Positions 17,072 to 26,452 of a DNA stretch of 43,687 bases are shown here, piece after piece. Position numbers and translations under genes: made by a program. Source of the stretch: JABMMZ01 sp964505065 (lineage in GTDB: Bacteria; Bacteroidota; Bacteroidia; NS11-12g; UBA955); NCBI GenBank assembly GCA_964505065.1, contig CAZDGF010000031.1, forward strand, positions 1 to 43,687. The letters run 5' to 3'. The first letter of the stretch is position 1. Each line of letters starts with the position of its first letter. A model generated the notes under the pieces. That model did not search any database. It was not told the DNA's origin and worked only from the letters and a program-made list of their open reading frames with translations.

Positions 17072-17590
17072 TTAATGTATTTTTTTTAAATATTTTCCTA
17101 TTTCTATCAAGTAGTTTTCCAATGGGTCGGCACCGTTGGGCATTATCATCAATTCATAAAAATGCGTATCTTCATTGCTCAAAAATGGGCCTATTCTAAA
17201 CCTGGCTTGAGAAAAAGCGGTTAAAAGTTTTAATGTTTTATTTTCTTGCAAACAACCGTTAATCAATATATCAAAAGGTTGTGCTAATATTTTTTTTAAA
17301 ACATTGCTTTTGGGTACTTCAAAAAAAGAAAAATCGGCTTTGGAAATAAGGTTGTAAACCTCTGTTGATTGCATATCTAAAGGCAGTTTTTTAATGTTGT
17401 GATAGGCTAAAAAAGTAACTGTTTTACCTTTTTGTCTTAATTCGTGTCCAAAGGTTTTTAATTCTTCAATTTCTTGTTTACTTTGGCTGCTATCCCAAAT
17501 AATAAGTGCAGTATCTATCATACTAAAATTTTTAGCCAAACGCTTGCTTTGGTTCTGCTTACTTTTAGCTATTAATGATTTTGTATTCAA
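17072..17590 (-). CDS. Conserved Bacteroidota protein (DUF6913-like), unknown function
   Basis: The 172-residue cytosolic protein has a basic N-terminus with SKQNQSKRLAKNFSMIDTALIIWDSS. It then alternates helices and strands (KTVTFLAYHNIKKLPLDM, KADFSFFEVPKSNVLKKI, PFDILINGCLQENKTLKLL, ARFRIGPFLSNEDTHFYELMI). I link it to a Bacteroidota-only domain of unknown function from memory, so the DUF number is tentative. It lies just upstream of dapA with 10 bp between. No catalytic motif is evident. Confidence 0.7.
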   Translation of the reverse strand: MNTKSLIAKSKQNQSKRLAKNFSMIDTALIIWDSSQSKQEIEELKTFGHELRQKGKTVTFLAYHNIKKLPLDMQSTEVYNLISKADFSFFEVPKSNVLKKILAQPFDILINGCLQENKTLKLLTAFSQARFRIGPFLSNEDTHFYELMIMPNGADPLENYLIEIGKYLKKIH

Positions 17591-17698
17591 GGGATAAAAA
17601 CAATAAATTGTACGGCAAACCTACATAATTTTTAACCATTTTTTTGAATTTTTGCTAATTTTCTTGTAAGTTTGAAGTAAAATTACATTTATAAATTT

Positions 17699-18277
17699 TT
17701 GAAATTAGCAACCCATTATACCAAACATATATTTTGCATTGAGGGCGATTGGCATCCAGATTTGAGGCAAAAAGACACCATAGAAAGTGCGCTTAAGTTT
17801 ATGGAAACTGCCAGCGGTATGAAAATAAAACACATACATAGACATTGCAGCACAAGGCATGAGCTGGAAAATAGAATGAAAGAATACGAACGGGCTATTT
17901 ATAAACAATTTAGTATTTTTTACTTGGCTTTTCATGGTGTGCCTAATGGCTTAAAATTAGACAGAAAAAATATTTTAACGCTTGAAGAATTGGGCGAAAT
18001 GGCTGAAAACAAATTGCAAAATAAAATATTGCATTTAGGTAGTTGTCAAACTTTAAATATTGATAAACGCTATATTAAAAAATTGCTTAAACGCACAGGA
18101 GCATTGTGTATTAGCGGTTTTAAAAAAGAAGTTCCTTTTGTAAGTTCTACTATTTTTGATGTATTGTATTTTGAAATGTGCCAATACTACAAAAAAATGG
18201 ATGTGGTAGAAAAATATATGAAACAATATTATGGCAAGCTTATGAAAGAGCTTGAATTTGTAATGGTTTACGAATAA
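17699..18277 (+). CDS. Stand-alone protein with caspase/CHAT-like His-Cys pair
   Basis: The 192-residue protein is unlike its neighbours. FSIFYLAFHGVPNGLKL (71-87) and ILHLGSCQTLN (110-120) place His79 and Cys116 as in the catalytic dyad of clan CD peptidases (caspases, CHAT), with SGFKKEVPFVSSTIFDVLYF after. It has no signal peptide and no partner domain. The start must be TTG at 17699: a stop (TAA 17678-17680) lies in frame upstream and the next ATG removes 34 residues. The function is unknown; it could equally be a conserved DUF that only resembles this fold. Its upstream neighbour reads in the other direction. Confidence 0.7.
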   Translation: MKLATHYTKHIFCIEGDWHPDLRQKDTIESALKFMETASGMKIKHIHRHCSTRHELENRMKEYERAIYKQFSIFYLAFHGVPNGLKLDRKNILTLEELGEMAENKLQNKILHLGSCQTLNIDKRYIKKLLKRTGALCISGFKKEVPFVSSTIFDVLYFEMCQYYKKMDVVEKYMKQYYGKLMKELEFVMVYE

Positions 18278-18403
18278 TTAAATTGATATTAAAGAGGTAT
18301 TTAAATTTTTTTAGAAATTAATCAGATTTATTTTTCATAGTTAGACTAATGCTATTTTTTTATTGAACTTAATATTTGGTACGTTATTTGATTAATGCAA
18401 TGT

Positions 18404-19510
18404 ATGAATAAAATAGTATTAACAATAATAAGTTTTTTAACACTTTCTGCCCAAGCTCAATTTTTAGAGTCAGATTATACCATGAGCAAAGGCATACAAA
18501 AAGGTATCAGCATTCAAATAGATGGCTTAACAAACGACATTTCAAAAAATGCTATCCACCAAATTTTAATTGCTAAAGACCCTGCGGCTGTTCAAACCAT
18601 AAATACATACAACGAAATATTTTATGATAATATTACTGTAACAGCTATTGCGCCTGTATTAACCGATATTTATGCTAAATTTAACCCTACAAATAACAAC
18701 TTGATATTATTTGCAGATATGGGCAATAGTTTTGCAAGTGCCTCGGCTACGCCAACGGCAGCTTTGGGTTTGCAACAATTGGGTGTTGAAATTAAAAACA
18801 AAGCCATAGTTTTAATCAAACAATATACTTTAGATTCTACCAAACGCTATTTAGCCGCCTTGCAATTAGATTTAGACAAGGTAAACAACGAACTAAAAAG
18901 TAATAAAAAAGAAGTGAAAAGCGATACAAAAGATGCCGCAAAAGACGAAAAGAAAGCTGCAAAAACAGAAACAAAATTGAACGAAACTAATACCACTAAA
19001 ACTGATATAGAAACCAATTTGAATACTAAAACCCAAGAAGTGGCAAACTTTCCATTAGAACAACTAAAAGCTGAAATAAAAACCAAAGAAAAAGCCATTA
19101 AAAAAGAAAAGAAAGCCACTAAAAAATTAGCAAAAAGCAATACAAAAGCCGAAGCTAAAAAAGTAAAACTACAAGCGGCTATAGATGCTAACAACAAACA
19201 AATAGCTACGAATAGAACCGCAATTATAACAGATAGTAATACCATAGTTGCAAATGAAAAACGCATTGAAGAATTTGACCTTAAAGGTAAGAAAAAAGAA
19301 ATAAAAAAATTAGACAAGAAGAAAGATAAACTTGCAGACAAACAAGCTGAACAAAAAGCTGAAATAGAAGAAAAGAAAAAAGAAGCAGAGGCTAAAAAAG
19401 GTAATGTAGAAAAAACTGCCAAAGAAATAGAAGAACTAAAAGCCAAACAACTAAAACTTGAGGCTGAAATAGAACAGCTAAAAGCCAAGTTGAAAACTAT
19501 GGAGAATTAA
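18404..19510 (+). CDS. Secreted/periplasmic coiled-coil protein
   Basis: Starting at the ATG at 18404 (MNKIVLTIISFLTLSAQAQ) gives a clean signal peptide; an upstream in-frame ATG at 18395 adds three residues. Residues about 20-160 form a globular part. From about 160 to the end lies a very long Lys/Glu/Ala-rich helix with heptad spacing, typical of a coiled coil, including runs such as KKEAEAKK and KLEAEIEQLKAKLK. No family is recognised. The composition is so biased that a long antisense frame appears on the other strand (18847-19488); that is a shadow. It ends 85 bp before lepA. Confidence 0.75.
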   Translation: MNKIVLTIISFLTLSAQAQFLESDYTMSKGIQKGISIQIDGLTNDISKNAIHQILIAKDPAAVQTINTYNEIFYDNITVTAIAPVLTDIYAKFNPTNNNLILFADMGNSFASASATPTAALGLQQLGVEIKNKAIVLIKQYTLDSTKRYLAALQLDLDKVNNELKSNKKEVKSDTKDAAKDEKKAAKTETKLNETNTTKTDIETNLNTKTQEVANFPLEQLKAEIKTKEKAIKKEKKATKKLAKSNTKAEAKKVKLQAAIDANNKQIATNRTAIITDSNTIVANEKRIEEFDLKGKKKEIKKLDKKKDKLADKQAEQKAEIEEKKKEAEAKKGNVEKTAKEIEELKAKQLKLEAEIEQLKAKLKTMEN

Positions 19511-19569
19511 TTATTGAATTTTTAATTTATCATTCTTAATTCTACATTTTTAATTCGTGTAGCATTCAT

Positions 19570-19577
19570 TACATTTG
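19570..19577 (+). promoter_or_regulatory. Putative -7 box TACATTTG for lepA
   Basis: TACATTTG matches the Bacteroidota primary-sigma -7 consensus TAnnTTTG and ends 18 bp before the lepA ATG. No clear TTTG -33 box is present at 19-21 bp, so confidence is limited. Confidence 0.4.
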
Positions 19578-19595
19578 CACTTCTTTTTTTAACCT

Positions 19596-21386
19596 ATGCA
19601 ACACCTACGCAATTTTTGTATTATAGCCCATATAGACCATGGTAAAAGCACCCTTGCCGACAGACTTTTAGAATATACTGAAACAGTATCTAAACGTGAA
19701 ATGATGGCACAAGTGCTGGATAATATGGACTTGGAGCGAGAGCGAGGTATTACCATTAAGAGCCATGCCATTCAAATGAATTATGTGCTTGACGGACAAA
19801 AATATGTATTAAATTTAATAGATACTCCTGGTCATGTGGATTTTAGCTACGAGGTTAGTAGAAGTATTGCTGCTTGCGAAGGTGCTTTATTGATTGTTGA
19901 TGCCTCGCAAGGTATTCAAGCGCAAACTATAAGCAATTTGTATTTGGCTATTGAACATAATTTGGAAATTATTCCTATTTTAAATAAAATGGATTTGCCA
20001 GGTGCAATGCCCGAAGAGGTAAAAGACCAAATTATAGACTTAATAGGTTGTAAAGATGAAGATATAATTCCTGCAAGTGGTAAAACAGGTATGGGTGTTC
20101 ATGATATATTAAAAGCTATTATACACCGTGTGCCATCGCCAAAAGGAAACTTAAACGCACCGCTTAAAGCCTTAATTTTCGATTCAGTGTTTAATTCTTT
20201 TAGAGGTATAATAGCCTATTACAAAGTATTAGATGGCAAAATGACAAAAGGCGAAATTGTAAAATTTATGAACACCGAAAAGCAATATGGTGCAGATGAA
20301 GTAGGGGTTCTTAAATTGGAAATGGAACCTCGAAATGAAGTATTGGCTGGCGATGTGGGTTATATTATTACAGGTATAAAACAAGCCAAAGAGGTAAAAG
20401 TGGGCGATACAATTACTAGTTTTGTAAACCCAACTTTAGAAGCAATTAATGGTTTTGAAGATGTTAAGCCAATGGTATTTGCAGGCATTTATCCTGTAGA
20501 TACCGAGGATTATGAAGAGTTGAGAGATAGCATGTCTAAATTGCAATTGAACGATGCCTCATTGGTATTTGAGCCAGAAAGCTCAGCCGCTTTAGGCTTT
20601 GGTTTCCGTTGTGGCTTTTTAGGTATGTTGCACATGGAAATAATTCAAGAGCGATTGGAGCGTGAATTTGGCATGACAGTAATTACAACAGTACCAAACG
20701 TATCGTACAAAGCTTATACCAATGGAGGAGAATATGTAGAAGTAAACAACCCAAGCGACCTGCCCGACCCAAGCCATATAGATTACGTTGAAGAACCTTA
20801 TATTAATGCTACAATTATTACTGCGGTAGAATATGTAGGACCTGTTATAGCCCTGTGTATGGATAAACGTGGTACGATAAAAAATCAAATATATTTAACT
20901 ACAAATAGAGTAGAACTTACTTTTGAAATGCCTTTAGCAGAAGTGGTTTTCGATTTTTATGATAAACTGAAATCTATTAGCCGTGGGTATGCCAGTTTCG
21001 ATTATGCTCCAAGTGAATACAAACTATCTCATTTGGTAAAAATGGATATTATGTTGAATAAAGACCCTGTAGATGCGCTTTCATCTATTATTCACAAAGA
21101 TAGAGCTTATGATTTGGGTAAAAAGATTTGTAAAAAACTGAGAGAGTTAATTCCTCGTCAGCAATTTGATATAGCCATACAAGCCAGTATTGGTGCAAAA
21201 ATTATTGCAAGAGAATCTTTAAGTGCCTTGCGTAAAGATGTAACAGCAAAATGTTATGGTGGCGATATAAGCCGTAAACGTAAACTATTAGAAAAACAAA
21301 AAGAGGGGAAAAAACGTATGCGCTCGGTAGGCAATGTAGAAATACCGCAAAGTGCATTTATGGCTGTTTTAAAACTAGATGACTAA
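19596..21386 (+). CDS. lepA: Elongation factor 4 (LepA)
   Basis: The 596-residue translational GTPase begins MQHLRNFCIIAHIDHGKSTLADRLLEYT with the P-loop AHIDHGKST (11-19), followed by RERGITIKSHAIQM, DTPGHVDFSYEVSR and NKMDLPGA. The C-terminal LepA-specific domain ends QKEGKKRMRSVGNVEIPQSAFMAVLK. It acts on the ribosome, back-translocating or helping stalled or assembling 30S subunits. Length and motifs are complete. An MFS gene follows after 37 bp on the same strand. Confidence 0.97.
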   Translation: MQHLRNFCIIAHIDHGKSTLADRLLEYTETVSKREMMAQVLDNMDLERERGITIKSHAIQMNYVLDGQKYVLNLIDTPGHVDFSYEVSRSIAACEGALLIVDASQGIQAQTISNLYLAIEHNLEIIPILNKMDLPGAMPEEVKDQIIDLIGCKDEDIIPASGKTGMGVHDILKAIIHRVPSPKGNLNAPLKALIFDSVFNSFRGIIAYYKVLDGKMTKGEIVKFMNTEKQYGADEVGVLKLEMEPRNEVLAGDVGYIITGIKQAKEVKVGDTITSFVNPTLEAINGFEDVKPMVFAGIYPVDTEDYEELRDSMSKLQLNDASLVFEPESSAALGFGFRCGFLGMLHMEIIQERLEREFGMTVITTVPNVSYKAYTNGGEYVEVNNPSDLPDPSHIDYVEEPYINATIITAVEYVGPVIALCMDKRGTIKNQIYLTTNRVELTFEMPLAEVVFDFYDKLKSISRGYASFDYAPSEYKLSHLVKMDIMLNKDPVDALSSIIHKDRAYDLGKKICKKLRELIPRQQFDIAIQASIGAKIIARESLSALRKDVTAKCYGGDISRKRKLLEKQKEGKKRMRSVGNVEIPQSAFMAVLKLDD

Positions 21387-21423
21387 AAGCCCTAAAACCT
21401 ATATCCTAAATCCTTTTTTCTAA

Positions 21424-22572
21424 ATGTATTCTTCCCAATTCTGGAAACTTTGCTTTGCCTGTTTGCTGTTTTTTTGCAGTTTTAATATGGTAATTCCAGA
21501 TATGGATTTGCTGTTAAGTAAAATTAATGCACAGCAATATACTTGGTTGGTAATTCCTGTTTTTGCTTTTGTAGCTTTAATTACACGCCCATTTAGTGGT
21601 AAACTTACCGATAGTATAGGCAGAGTTAGGGTAATGTGCATAGGTGCTGTAGTTACTACTTTGGCTTGTTGTTTTTATCTTTTTATACCTATTGCCATTT
21701 TATTTTTTGCCAATAGAGCCTTTCATGGCTTGTGCGCAGGCTTTACTCCAACAGGCTTTACTGCCTTTGCTGATGATATTGTACCCCTTGAAAAAAGAGG
21801 CGAAGCAATGGGAATAGTAGGTATTTGCAACAATATTGGCAATGCTATAGGCTGGGTATTGGGTAGCCAAATTACAAATATATTTACTGCTGAAATTACA
21901 TTTATAGTAGCTGCTATTTTAGGTTTTTTATCTTTTTTAATTTTTAGTACTTTAAAAGAAGTAGCAGTTACCAAGCAAAAATTTACCTTAAAATTATTAA
22001 AAATTCATAAAAATGAATTGTTTGAAAAAAGAGTATGGAAAGCAGGAATTGTAATGTTGCTCACCGTATTTTCATCGGGTGCAGTATTTGCGCTTATTGC
22101 TCAAGTTTCAAAGCATTTGCATATACCCAACAAAGGCACTTACATGGGTATTTATATCAGTTCTTCGCTTATTGTTCGGTTTTTGGCAGGGCGATGGAGC
22201 GATGTATATGGCAGGCGAAAAATAGCTTTTGCAGGTACAGTATTTTTAATGTTCAGTATGATGCTATTAGCCTTTGCTAACAGTATGTTTTTATTTGCTT
22301 TTTCGGCAGTTGTATTCGGAATTGCTTGGGGTTTGCTTTCGCCATCTCTGTTTGCTTGGGCTGCCGATGTTTCTTTGCAGGGCAAAAAAGGTAAAGCCAT
22401 AGGCACACTTTTTATGTTTATGGAAGGGGGTATCATTATAGGTTCTGCCATTTGTGGTATTTTATACTATGGCAATCCCCAAAATTTTAAATTAATATTT
22501 ATACTTTGCAGCCTGTTAGCCGCAGGGGCAGGGGTGTTTATGTTGGTAAGGGTTAGGGGGAAATTAAGTTAA
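21424..22572 (+). CDS. Major facilitator superfamily transporter
   Basis: The 382-residue protein has about twelve membrane segments in two halves. The first cytosolic loop, RPFSGKLTDSIGRVRVM (about 59-75), is the MFS signature, and the second-half equivalent is RFLAGRWSDVYGRRKI. NRAFHGLCAGFTPTGFTAFADD resembles drug/sugar exporters of the arabinose-efflux type. The substrate cannot be assigned. The gene is short for MFS but complete. It follows lepA closely and converges on ruvB with copy 3 of the 145-bp element in between. Confidence 0.9.
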   Translation: MYSSQFWKLCFACLLFFCSFNMVIPDMDLLLSKINAQQYTWLVIPVFAFVALITRPFSGKLTDSIGRVRVMCIGAVVTTLACCFYLFIPIAILFFANRAFHGLCAGFTPTGFTAFADDIVPLEKRGEAMGIVGICNNIGNAIGWVLGSQITNIFTAEITFIVAAILGFLSFLIFSTLKEVAVTKQKFTLKLLKIHKNELFEKRVWKAGIVMLLTVFSSGAVFALIAQVSKHLHIPNKGTYMGIYISSSLIVRFLAGRWSDVYGRRKIAFAGTVFLMFSMMLLAFANSMFLFAFSAVVFGIAWGLLSPSLFAWAADVSLQGKKGKAIGTLFMFMEGGIIIGSAICGILYYGNPQNFKLIFILCSLLAAGAGVFMLVRVRGKLS

Positions 22573-22595
22573 ATTAGAAATATAATTTACTTAAA

Positions 22596-22740
22596 CCCAA
22601 ATTAATCAATAGGAGATTTGAAAAATTGAACTATTTGATTTAGTTGGGATTAACCCCGATTTAAAAATTGCAATTATGTTTTGTAAAAACATGATTTACA
22701 ATTTGTTATTCGATTCAGCAATTCTATTGCTGAATTTGGG
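22596..22740 (+). mobile_element. 145-bp MITE-like element, copy 3 (between MFS gene and ruvB)
   Basis: It differs from copy 1 at about two positions and has the same ends. Perfect TTAAA target duplications flank it at 22591-22595 and 22741-22745. The right duplication contains the ruvB stop codon (TTA at 22741-22743 on the plus strand), so insertion fell just outside the gene and left RuvB unchanged. Confidence 0.93.
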
Positions 22741-23766
22741 TTAAAACAATTCATTACTTTTTCCTAATGGTATTCTACCTAAATGTTTATAACCATTTTC
22801 TGTAACCTCACGCCCTCTGGCTGTGCGCATTAAATAGCCTTCTTGAATTAAAAAAGGTTCATATACTTCTTCAATCGTACCCGCTTCTTCGCCAACTGCT
22901 GTAGCTATGGTATTTATTCCCACAGGACCGCCTTTAAATTTATCAATAATAGTGCTCAAAATTCGGTTATCCATTTCATCTAAACCATTGGCATCTACAT
23001 TCAAAGCATCTAAAGCCATTTTAGCAATTTCTAAATCTATTTTACCATTGCCTTTTATTTGTGCAAAATCTCTTGTTCTTCGCAAAAGAGCATTGGCAAT
23101 ACGAGGTGTACCTCTGCTTCGTCTTGCTATTTCATAGGCTGCTTTATCGTTTATTGACACTTTAATAATGCCTGCCGAGCGGTTTACAATTCGAGAGAGT
23201 AAATCGGTATTATAATATTCAAGTCTATTGGTAATGCCAAATCGGGCTCTTAAAGGAGAGGTTAATAAACCAGAGCGTGTTGTAGCTCCTACCAGTGTAA
23301 AAGGAGCTAGTGTTATTTGTACAGACCGAGCACTTGGTCCGCTATCTAATAGAATATCTATTTTATAATCTTCCATTGCAGAGTATAAATATTCTTCTAC
23401 AACAGCACTTAAACGGTGTATTTCGTCAATAAAAAGCACATCGCCTTTTTCTAAATTTGTAAGTAAACCTGCTAAATCTCCAGGTTTTTCTAACACAGGA
23501 CCGCTCGTAATTTTAATATTGCTACCCAATTCATTGGCAATAATATTTGCCATTGTGGTTTTGCCTAATCCTGGAGGACCATGCAGCAGAACATGGTCTA
23601 ATGCCTCGCCACGCTGAACAGCAGCTTTTACAAATATGCGTAGGTTTTCTAAAAGTTTATCTTGACCCGTAAAATCATCAAAATTGCTTGGGCGCAATAC
23701 CTTTTCTATTTCTTTATCTGTTTGGCTTAATTTTTCTGTATCAGGGTCTAAATTTTCGTTCAGCAT
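22741..23766 (-). CDS. ruvB: Holliday junction ATP-dependent DNA helicase RuvB
   Basis: RuvB is the AAA+ motor that drives branch migration with RuvA. Visible motifs are Walker A HGPPGLGKTT, Walker B FIDEIHRL, sensor GATTRSGLLTSPLRARFG with the arginine finger, and the C-terminal winged-helix region with GGPVGINTIATAVGE. I choose the start at 23766 (MLNENLDPDTEKLSQ), which matches the usual Bacteroidota N-terminus. The open frame extends to 23844, but those 26 residues look non-native and contain a TATATTTG box. The length is then 341 residues, normal for the family. Confidence 0.95.
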   Translation of the reverse strand: MLNENLDPDTEKLSQTDKEIEKVLRPSNFDDFTGQDKLLENLRIFVKAAVQRGEALDHVLLHGPPGLGKTTMANIIANELGSNIKITSGPVLEKPGDLAGLLTNLEKGDVLFIDEIHRLSAVVEEYLYSAMEDYKIDILLDSGPSARSVQITLAPFTLVGATTRSGLLTSPLRARFGITNRLEYYNTDLLSRIVNRSAGIIKVSINDKAAYEIARRSRGTPRIANALLRRTRDFAQIKGNGKIDLEIAKMALDALNVDANGLDEMDNRILSTIIDKFKGGPVGINTIATAVGEEAGTIEEVYEPFLIQEGYLMRTARGREVTENGYKHLGRIPLGKSNELF

Positions 23767-23774
23767 AGCATTTG

Positions 23775-23782
23775 CAAATATA
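23775..23782 (-). promoter_or_regulatory. Putative -7 box TATATTTG for ruvB
   Basis: On the minus strand TATATTTG lies 8 bp upstream of the chosen ruvB ATG, inside the possible N-terminal extension. It supports the shorter start and implies a very short leader, though no matching -33 box at the usual spacing is obvious. Confidence 0.35.
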
Positions 23783-23911
23783 TTAGCCTTTGGGCAACCT
23801 TTTGTATCTTTTTTACTTCTATTTACTTGAATTACATTTTTCAATTGAAATATTTATGTTTTCAATAAACTAATTTCAAAAAAATGTATGAATATTGCAA
23901 TACTTAATTTT

Positions 23912-25003
23912 ATGATAAAAAAAATCTTATGCTTTCTAACTTTCGCTTCGTCTTTCAATGTTTTTGCACAGTTAGAAAATTACATTAAATTTAATGAAAC
24001 AACACACGAATTTGGCAATATAAAAGAGGAAAAAGGCGATGCCAAATTTGATTTTATTTTTACCAATGTATCTAAACAAGTTATTTTTATAAGAAAAGTA
24101 GAAACAAGTTGTGGTTGTACAACACCAAAATTTAATACAGATAGTGTTTTGCCTGGAGGGCAGGGCAAAATAACAGCTATATATGAAACAGAGAATAAAA
24201 GCGGAAATTTCCATAAATTTATGTATGTGTATTTTAATATTAGCGATAATTTTCAATCGCTTGCCATTAAGGGCGATGTTACCCCAATAGTAAGAAAAGT
24301 ATATCAACAAAAAGAATTTAGTGTAGATTATGGAAATCTTGCGTACAGCGAAACAGTTGCACAGTTTAATACCATTTTAAATACTGAAATTAAAGAAAAA
24401 ATGATAAAGGTTTATAATTACAATCCTTATCCTATAAAAATATTAGAAATTAACGAACTGCCAGAGTTTGCCTCTGTTAGATTTACGGATAGTTTAATCA
24501 ATATTTCAGATTCTATTAAAATTTATATTAAATTAGATGGCAGTAAAATTAAAGAAGCAGGCGATTTATTTAAACGCATAGGCTTATTGACAAATGACGA
24601 AACAGCTCCTCAAAAATTACTTTATATTCGGTATAGTATGAAGGAAGATTTTTCTAAATTAACAAAAAAACAACTTAAAAATTCGCCTAAAGTAGAATTT
24701 AACAGAAGTTTTCCATTGCCATTGGGTACACGCACGGCAGGCGAAATTTTTAATGATACTTTGAGAATATCTAATACAGGAAAATCTGATTTAATAATAA
24801 AAAAAATTGTTCCCTCATGCACATGTTTAAAGTATAAATTAACAAAAACAACTTTAAAGCCAGGAGAAAGTGTATTGTTGAAATTAAATTTTGATATTAT
24901 AAATCAACCAATAGGTGAACAAAAGAAATTCCTTAAAATTTTTACCAACGACCCTACACGAACCGAAATAGATATTCCTTTTACCATTAAAATCATTCAA
25001 TAA
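23912..25003 (+). CDS. Exported DUF1573 protein
   Basis: I take the ATG at 23912 (MIKKILCFLTFASSFNVFAQ), which yields a signal peptide; the frame is open from 23888. The mature protein has a first DUF1573 immunoglobulin-like domain (FNETTHEFGNIKEEKGDAKFDFIFTNVS, ETSCGCTTPKF, PGGQGKITAIY). A second, similar unit lies near the C-terminus (LRISNTGKSDLIIKKIVPSCTCLKYKL, LKPGESVLLKLNF). The paired Cys-x-Cys in each unit is typical. These proteins lie in the periplasm or at the surface and have no settled role. The Do-like protease follows after 15 bp, probably in one operon. Confidence 0.88.
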   Translation: MIKKILCFLTFASSFNVFAQLENYIKFNETTHEFGNIKEEKGDAKFDFIFTNVSKQVIFIRKVETSCGCTTPKFNTDSVLPGGQGKITAIYETENKSGNFHKFMYVYFNISDNFQSLAIKGDVTPIVRKVYQQKEFSVDYGNLAYSETVAQFNTILNTEIKEKMIKVYNYNPYPIKILEINELPEFASVRFTDSLINISDSIKIYIKLDGSKIKEAGDLFKRIGLLTNDETAPQKLLYIRYSMKEDFSKLTKKQLKNSPKVEFNRSFPLPLGTRTAGEIFNDTLRISNTGKSDLIIKKIVPSCTCLKYKLTKTTLKPGESVLLKLNFDIINQPIGEQKKFLKIFTNDPTRTEIDIPFTIKIIQ

Positions 25004-25018
25004 TCATTCAATATTAAT

Positions 25019-26452
25019 ATGAATACAAAAAGAATAATATTATTTGCAGTATTAGCCACTTTTTGTGGTTTTTCAGGTGCATTTTTTTACACATATTTTT
25101 TTAATTCAAATACCAAAAATACTGCCACAAACCAAGAAACTTATAAAGCCATTTTAGCCAATTATAATGGCAAAATTGCCGAAGGAAGTTTAAATTTTAT
25201 ACTTGCAAGTAAATTAAGTACGCCAAGCGTTGTATTTATAAAAACTACTGCAATGGTGCAACAGCGCAATCCGTTTGGTTTCTTTTTTGATGATTGGGAC
25301 CCCTTTGGTAGTATAGGGCAAGTTAGCAGTACTGGTAGCGGTGTTATTGTGCGGAAAGATGGCTACATAGTTACCAATTTGCATGTAATAAAAGATGCAA
25401 ATACAATAGAGGTTGTTTTAAATAACAATAAGAAAAATTTTAAAGCCAAGCTTGTAGGTAGCGATCCCAGTACAGATTTGGCTTTGCTTAAAATAGAAGC
25501 AGATAATTTACCTGCTATTGTTATTTCAAATTCAGATGATTTGCAAGTAGGAGAATGGGTTGTGGCAGTGGGTAATCCATTTAATTTAACCAGTACTGTT
25601 ACCGCTGGTATTGTTAGTGCCAAAGGTAGAAATATCAATATTGTAAACAATCAATTTCCTATTGAAAGTTTTATACAAACAGATGCAGCCATTAATCCAG
25701 GTAATAGCGGTGGTGCTTTAGTAAATTTGAATGGCGAATTAGTAGGTATAAATACTGCTATTTTTAGCAAAACAGGCAGTTATACAGGCTATGGTTTTGC
25801 TATTCCTGCCAATATTGTGGCAAAATCGATTAAAGATTTGATAGATTTTGGGCAAATACAAAGAGGCTATACAGGTATTACCGCAACAGAAATAGACGAA
25901 GCAAGTGAAAAATTAAATAAACTGAATGAAGGGGCGTTAATATTAGATATTTTAAAAGAAGGACCAGCAGATAAAGCCCAACTTAAAATAGGAGATGTTA
26001 TTGTTAAAATTCAAGATAGGGCAATTAATAGTAAATCTACTTTCGATGAGCATATTTCTTACTATCGCCCAGCAGATAAAATAAAAATAACTTATGTACG
26101 AAATGGGGTTCAAAAAGAAACTACGCTTACACTTACCAATAAAGATGGCGAAGCCGCTTTAAATAAAAACAATGCCATTAGCTCCGATAAATTGGGTGCC
26201 GATTTTGCGCCTGTATCTAAAGTAGAAATGCAAAAATTTAAGCTAATGAATGGGGTAAAAGTGTCCAACATTCGAAATGGTTTAATAGCCAATATGAATA
26301 TTGAAGAAGATTTTATTTTTACCAAATTTAATGGGGTAAATTGTATGGATGCAGCAAAATTAATTCAGCAAATAGAGGCTGCAAGTGGTAAAATTCAAAT
26401 AGAAGGCGTAGATGCAAATGGCGGTAAAAGATATTATAATTTTTACTACTAA
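25019..26452 (+). CDS. Do-like (DegP/HtrA) serine protease
   Basis: The 477-residue protein is anchored or exported by an N-terminal segment (MNTKRIILFAVLATFCGFSGAFF). The trypsin-like domain has TNLHVI with His122, STDLALLK with Asp153 and NPGNSGGAL with Ser230. A PDZ domain follows (GYTGITATEIDEAS, GDVIVKIQDRAINSKSTFDEH), then a second, shorter PDZ-like part to the end. It should act as a periplasmic quality-control protease. Its stop overlaps the globin start by one base (TAATG), so the two are translationally coupled. Confidence 0.93.
   Translation: MNTKRIILFAVLATFCGFSGAFFYTYFFNSNTKNTATNQETYKAILANYNGKIAEGSLNFILASKLSTPSVVFIKTTAMVQQRNPFGFFFDDWDPFGSIGQVSSTGSGVIVRKDGYIVTNLHVIKDANTIEVVLNNNKKNFKAKLVGSDPSTDLALLKIEADNLPAIVISNSDDLQVGEWVVAVGNPFNLTSTVTAGIVSAKGRNINIVNNQFPIESFIQTDAAINPGNSGGALVNLNGELVGINTAIFSKTGSYTGYGFAIPANIVAKSIKDLIDFGQIQRGYTGITATEIDEASEKLNKLNEGALILDILKEGPADKAQLKIGDVIVKIQDRAINSKSTFDEHISYYRPADKIKITYVRNGVQKETTLTLTNKDGEAALNKNNAISSDKLGADFAPVSKVEMQKFKLMNGVKVSNIRNGLIANMNIEEDFIFTKFNGVNCMDAAKLIQQIEAASGKIQIEGVDANGGKRYYNFYY

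Noticed and set aside
18847..19488. 213-codon Ser/Phe/Leu-rich frame antisense to the coiled-coil gene
   Set aside because: It is a mirror of Lys/Glu/Ala-rich codons in the real gene on the plus strand, which has a signal peptide and heptads.
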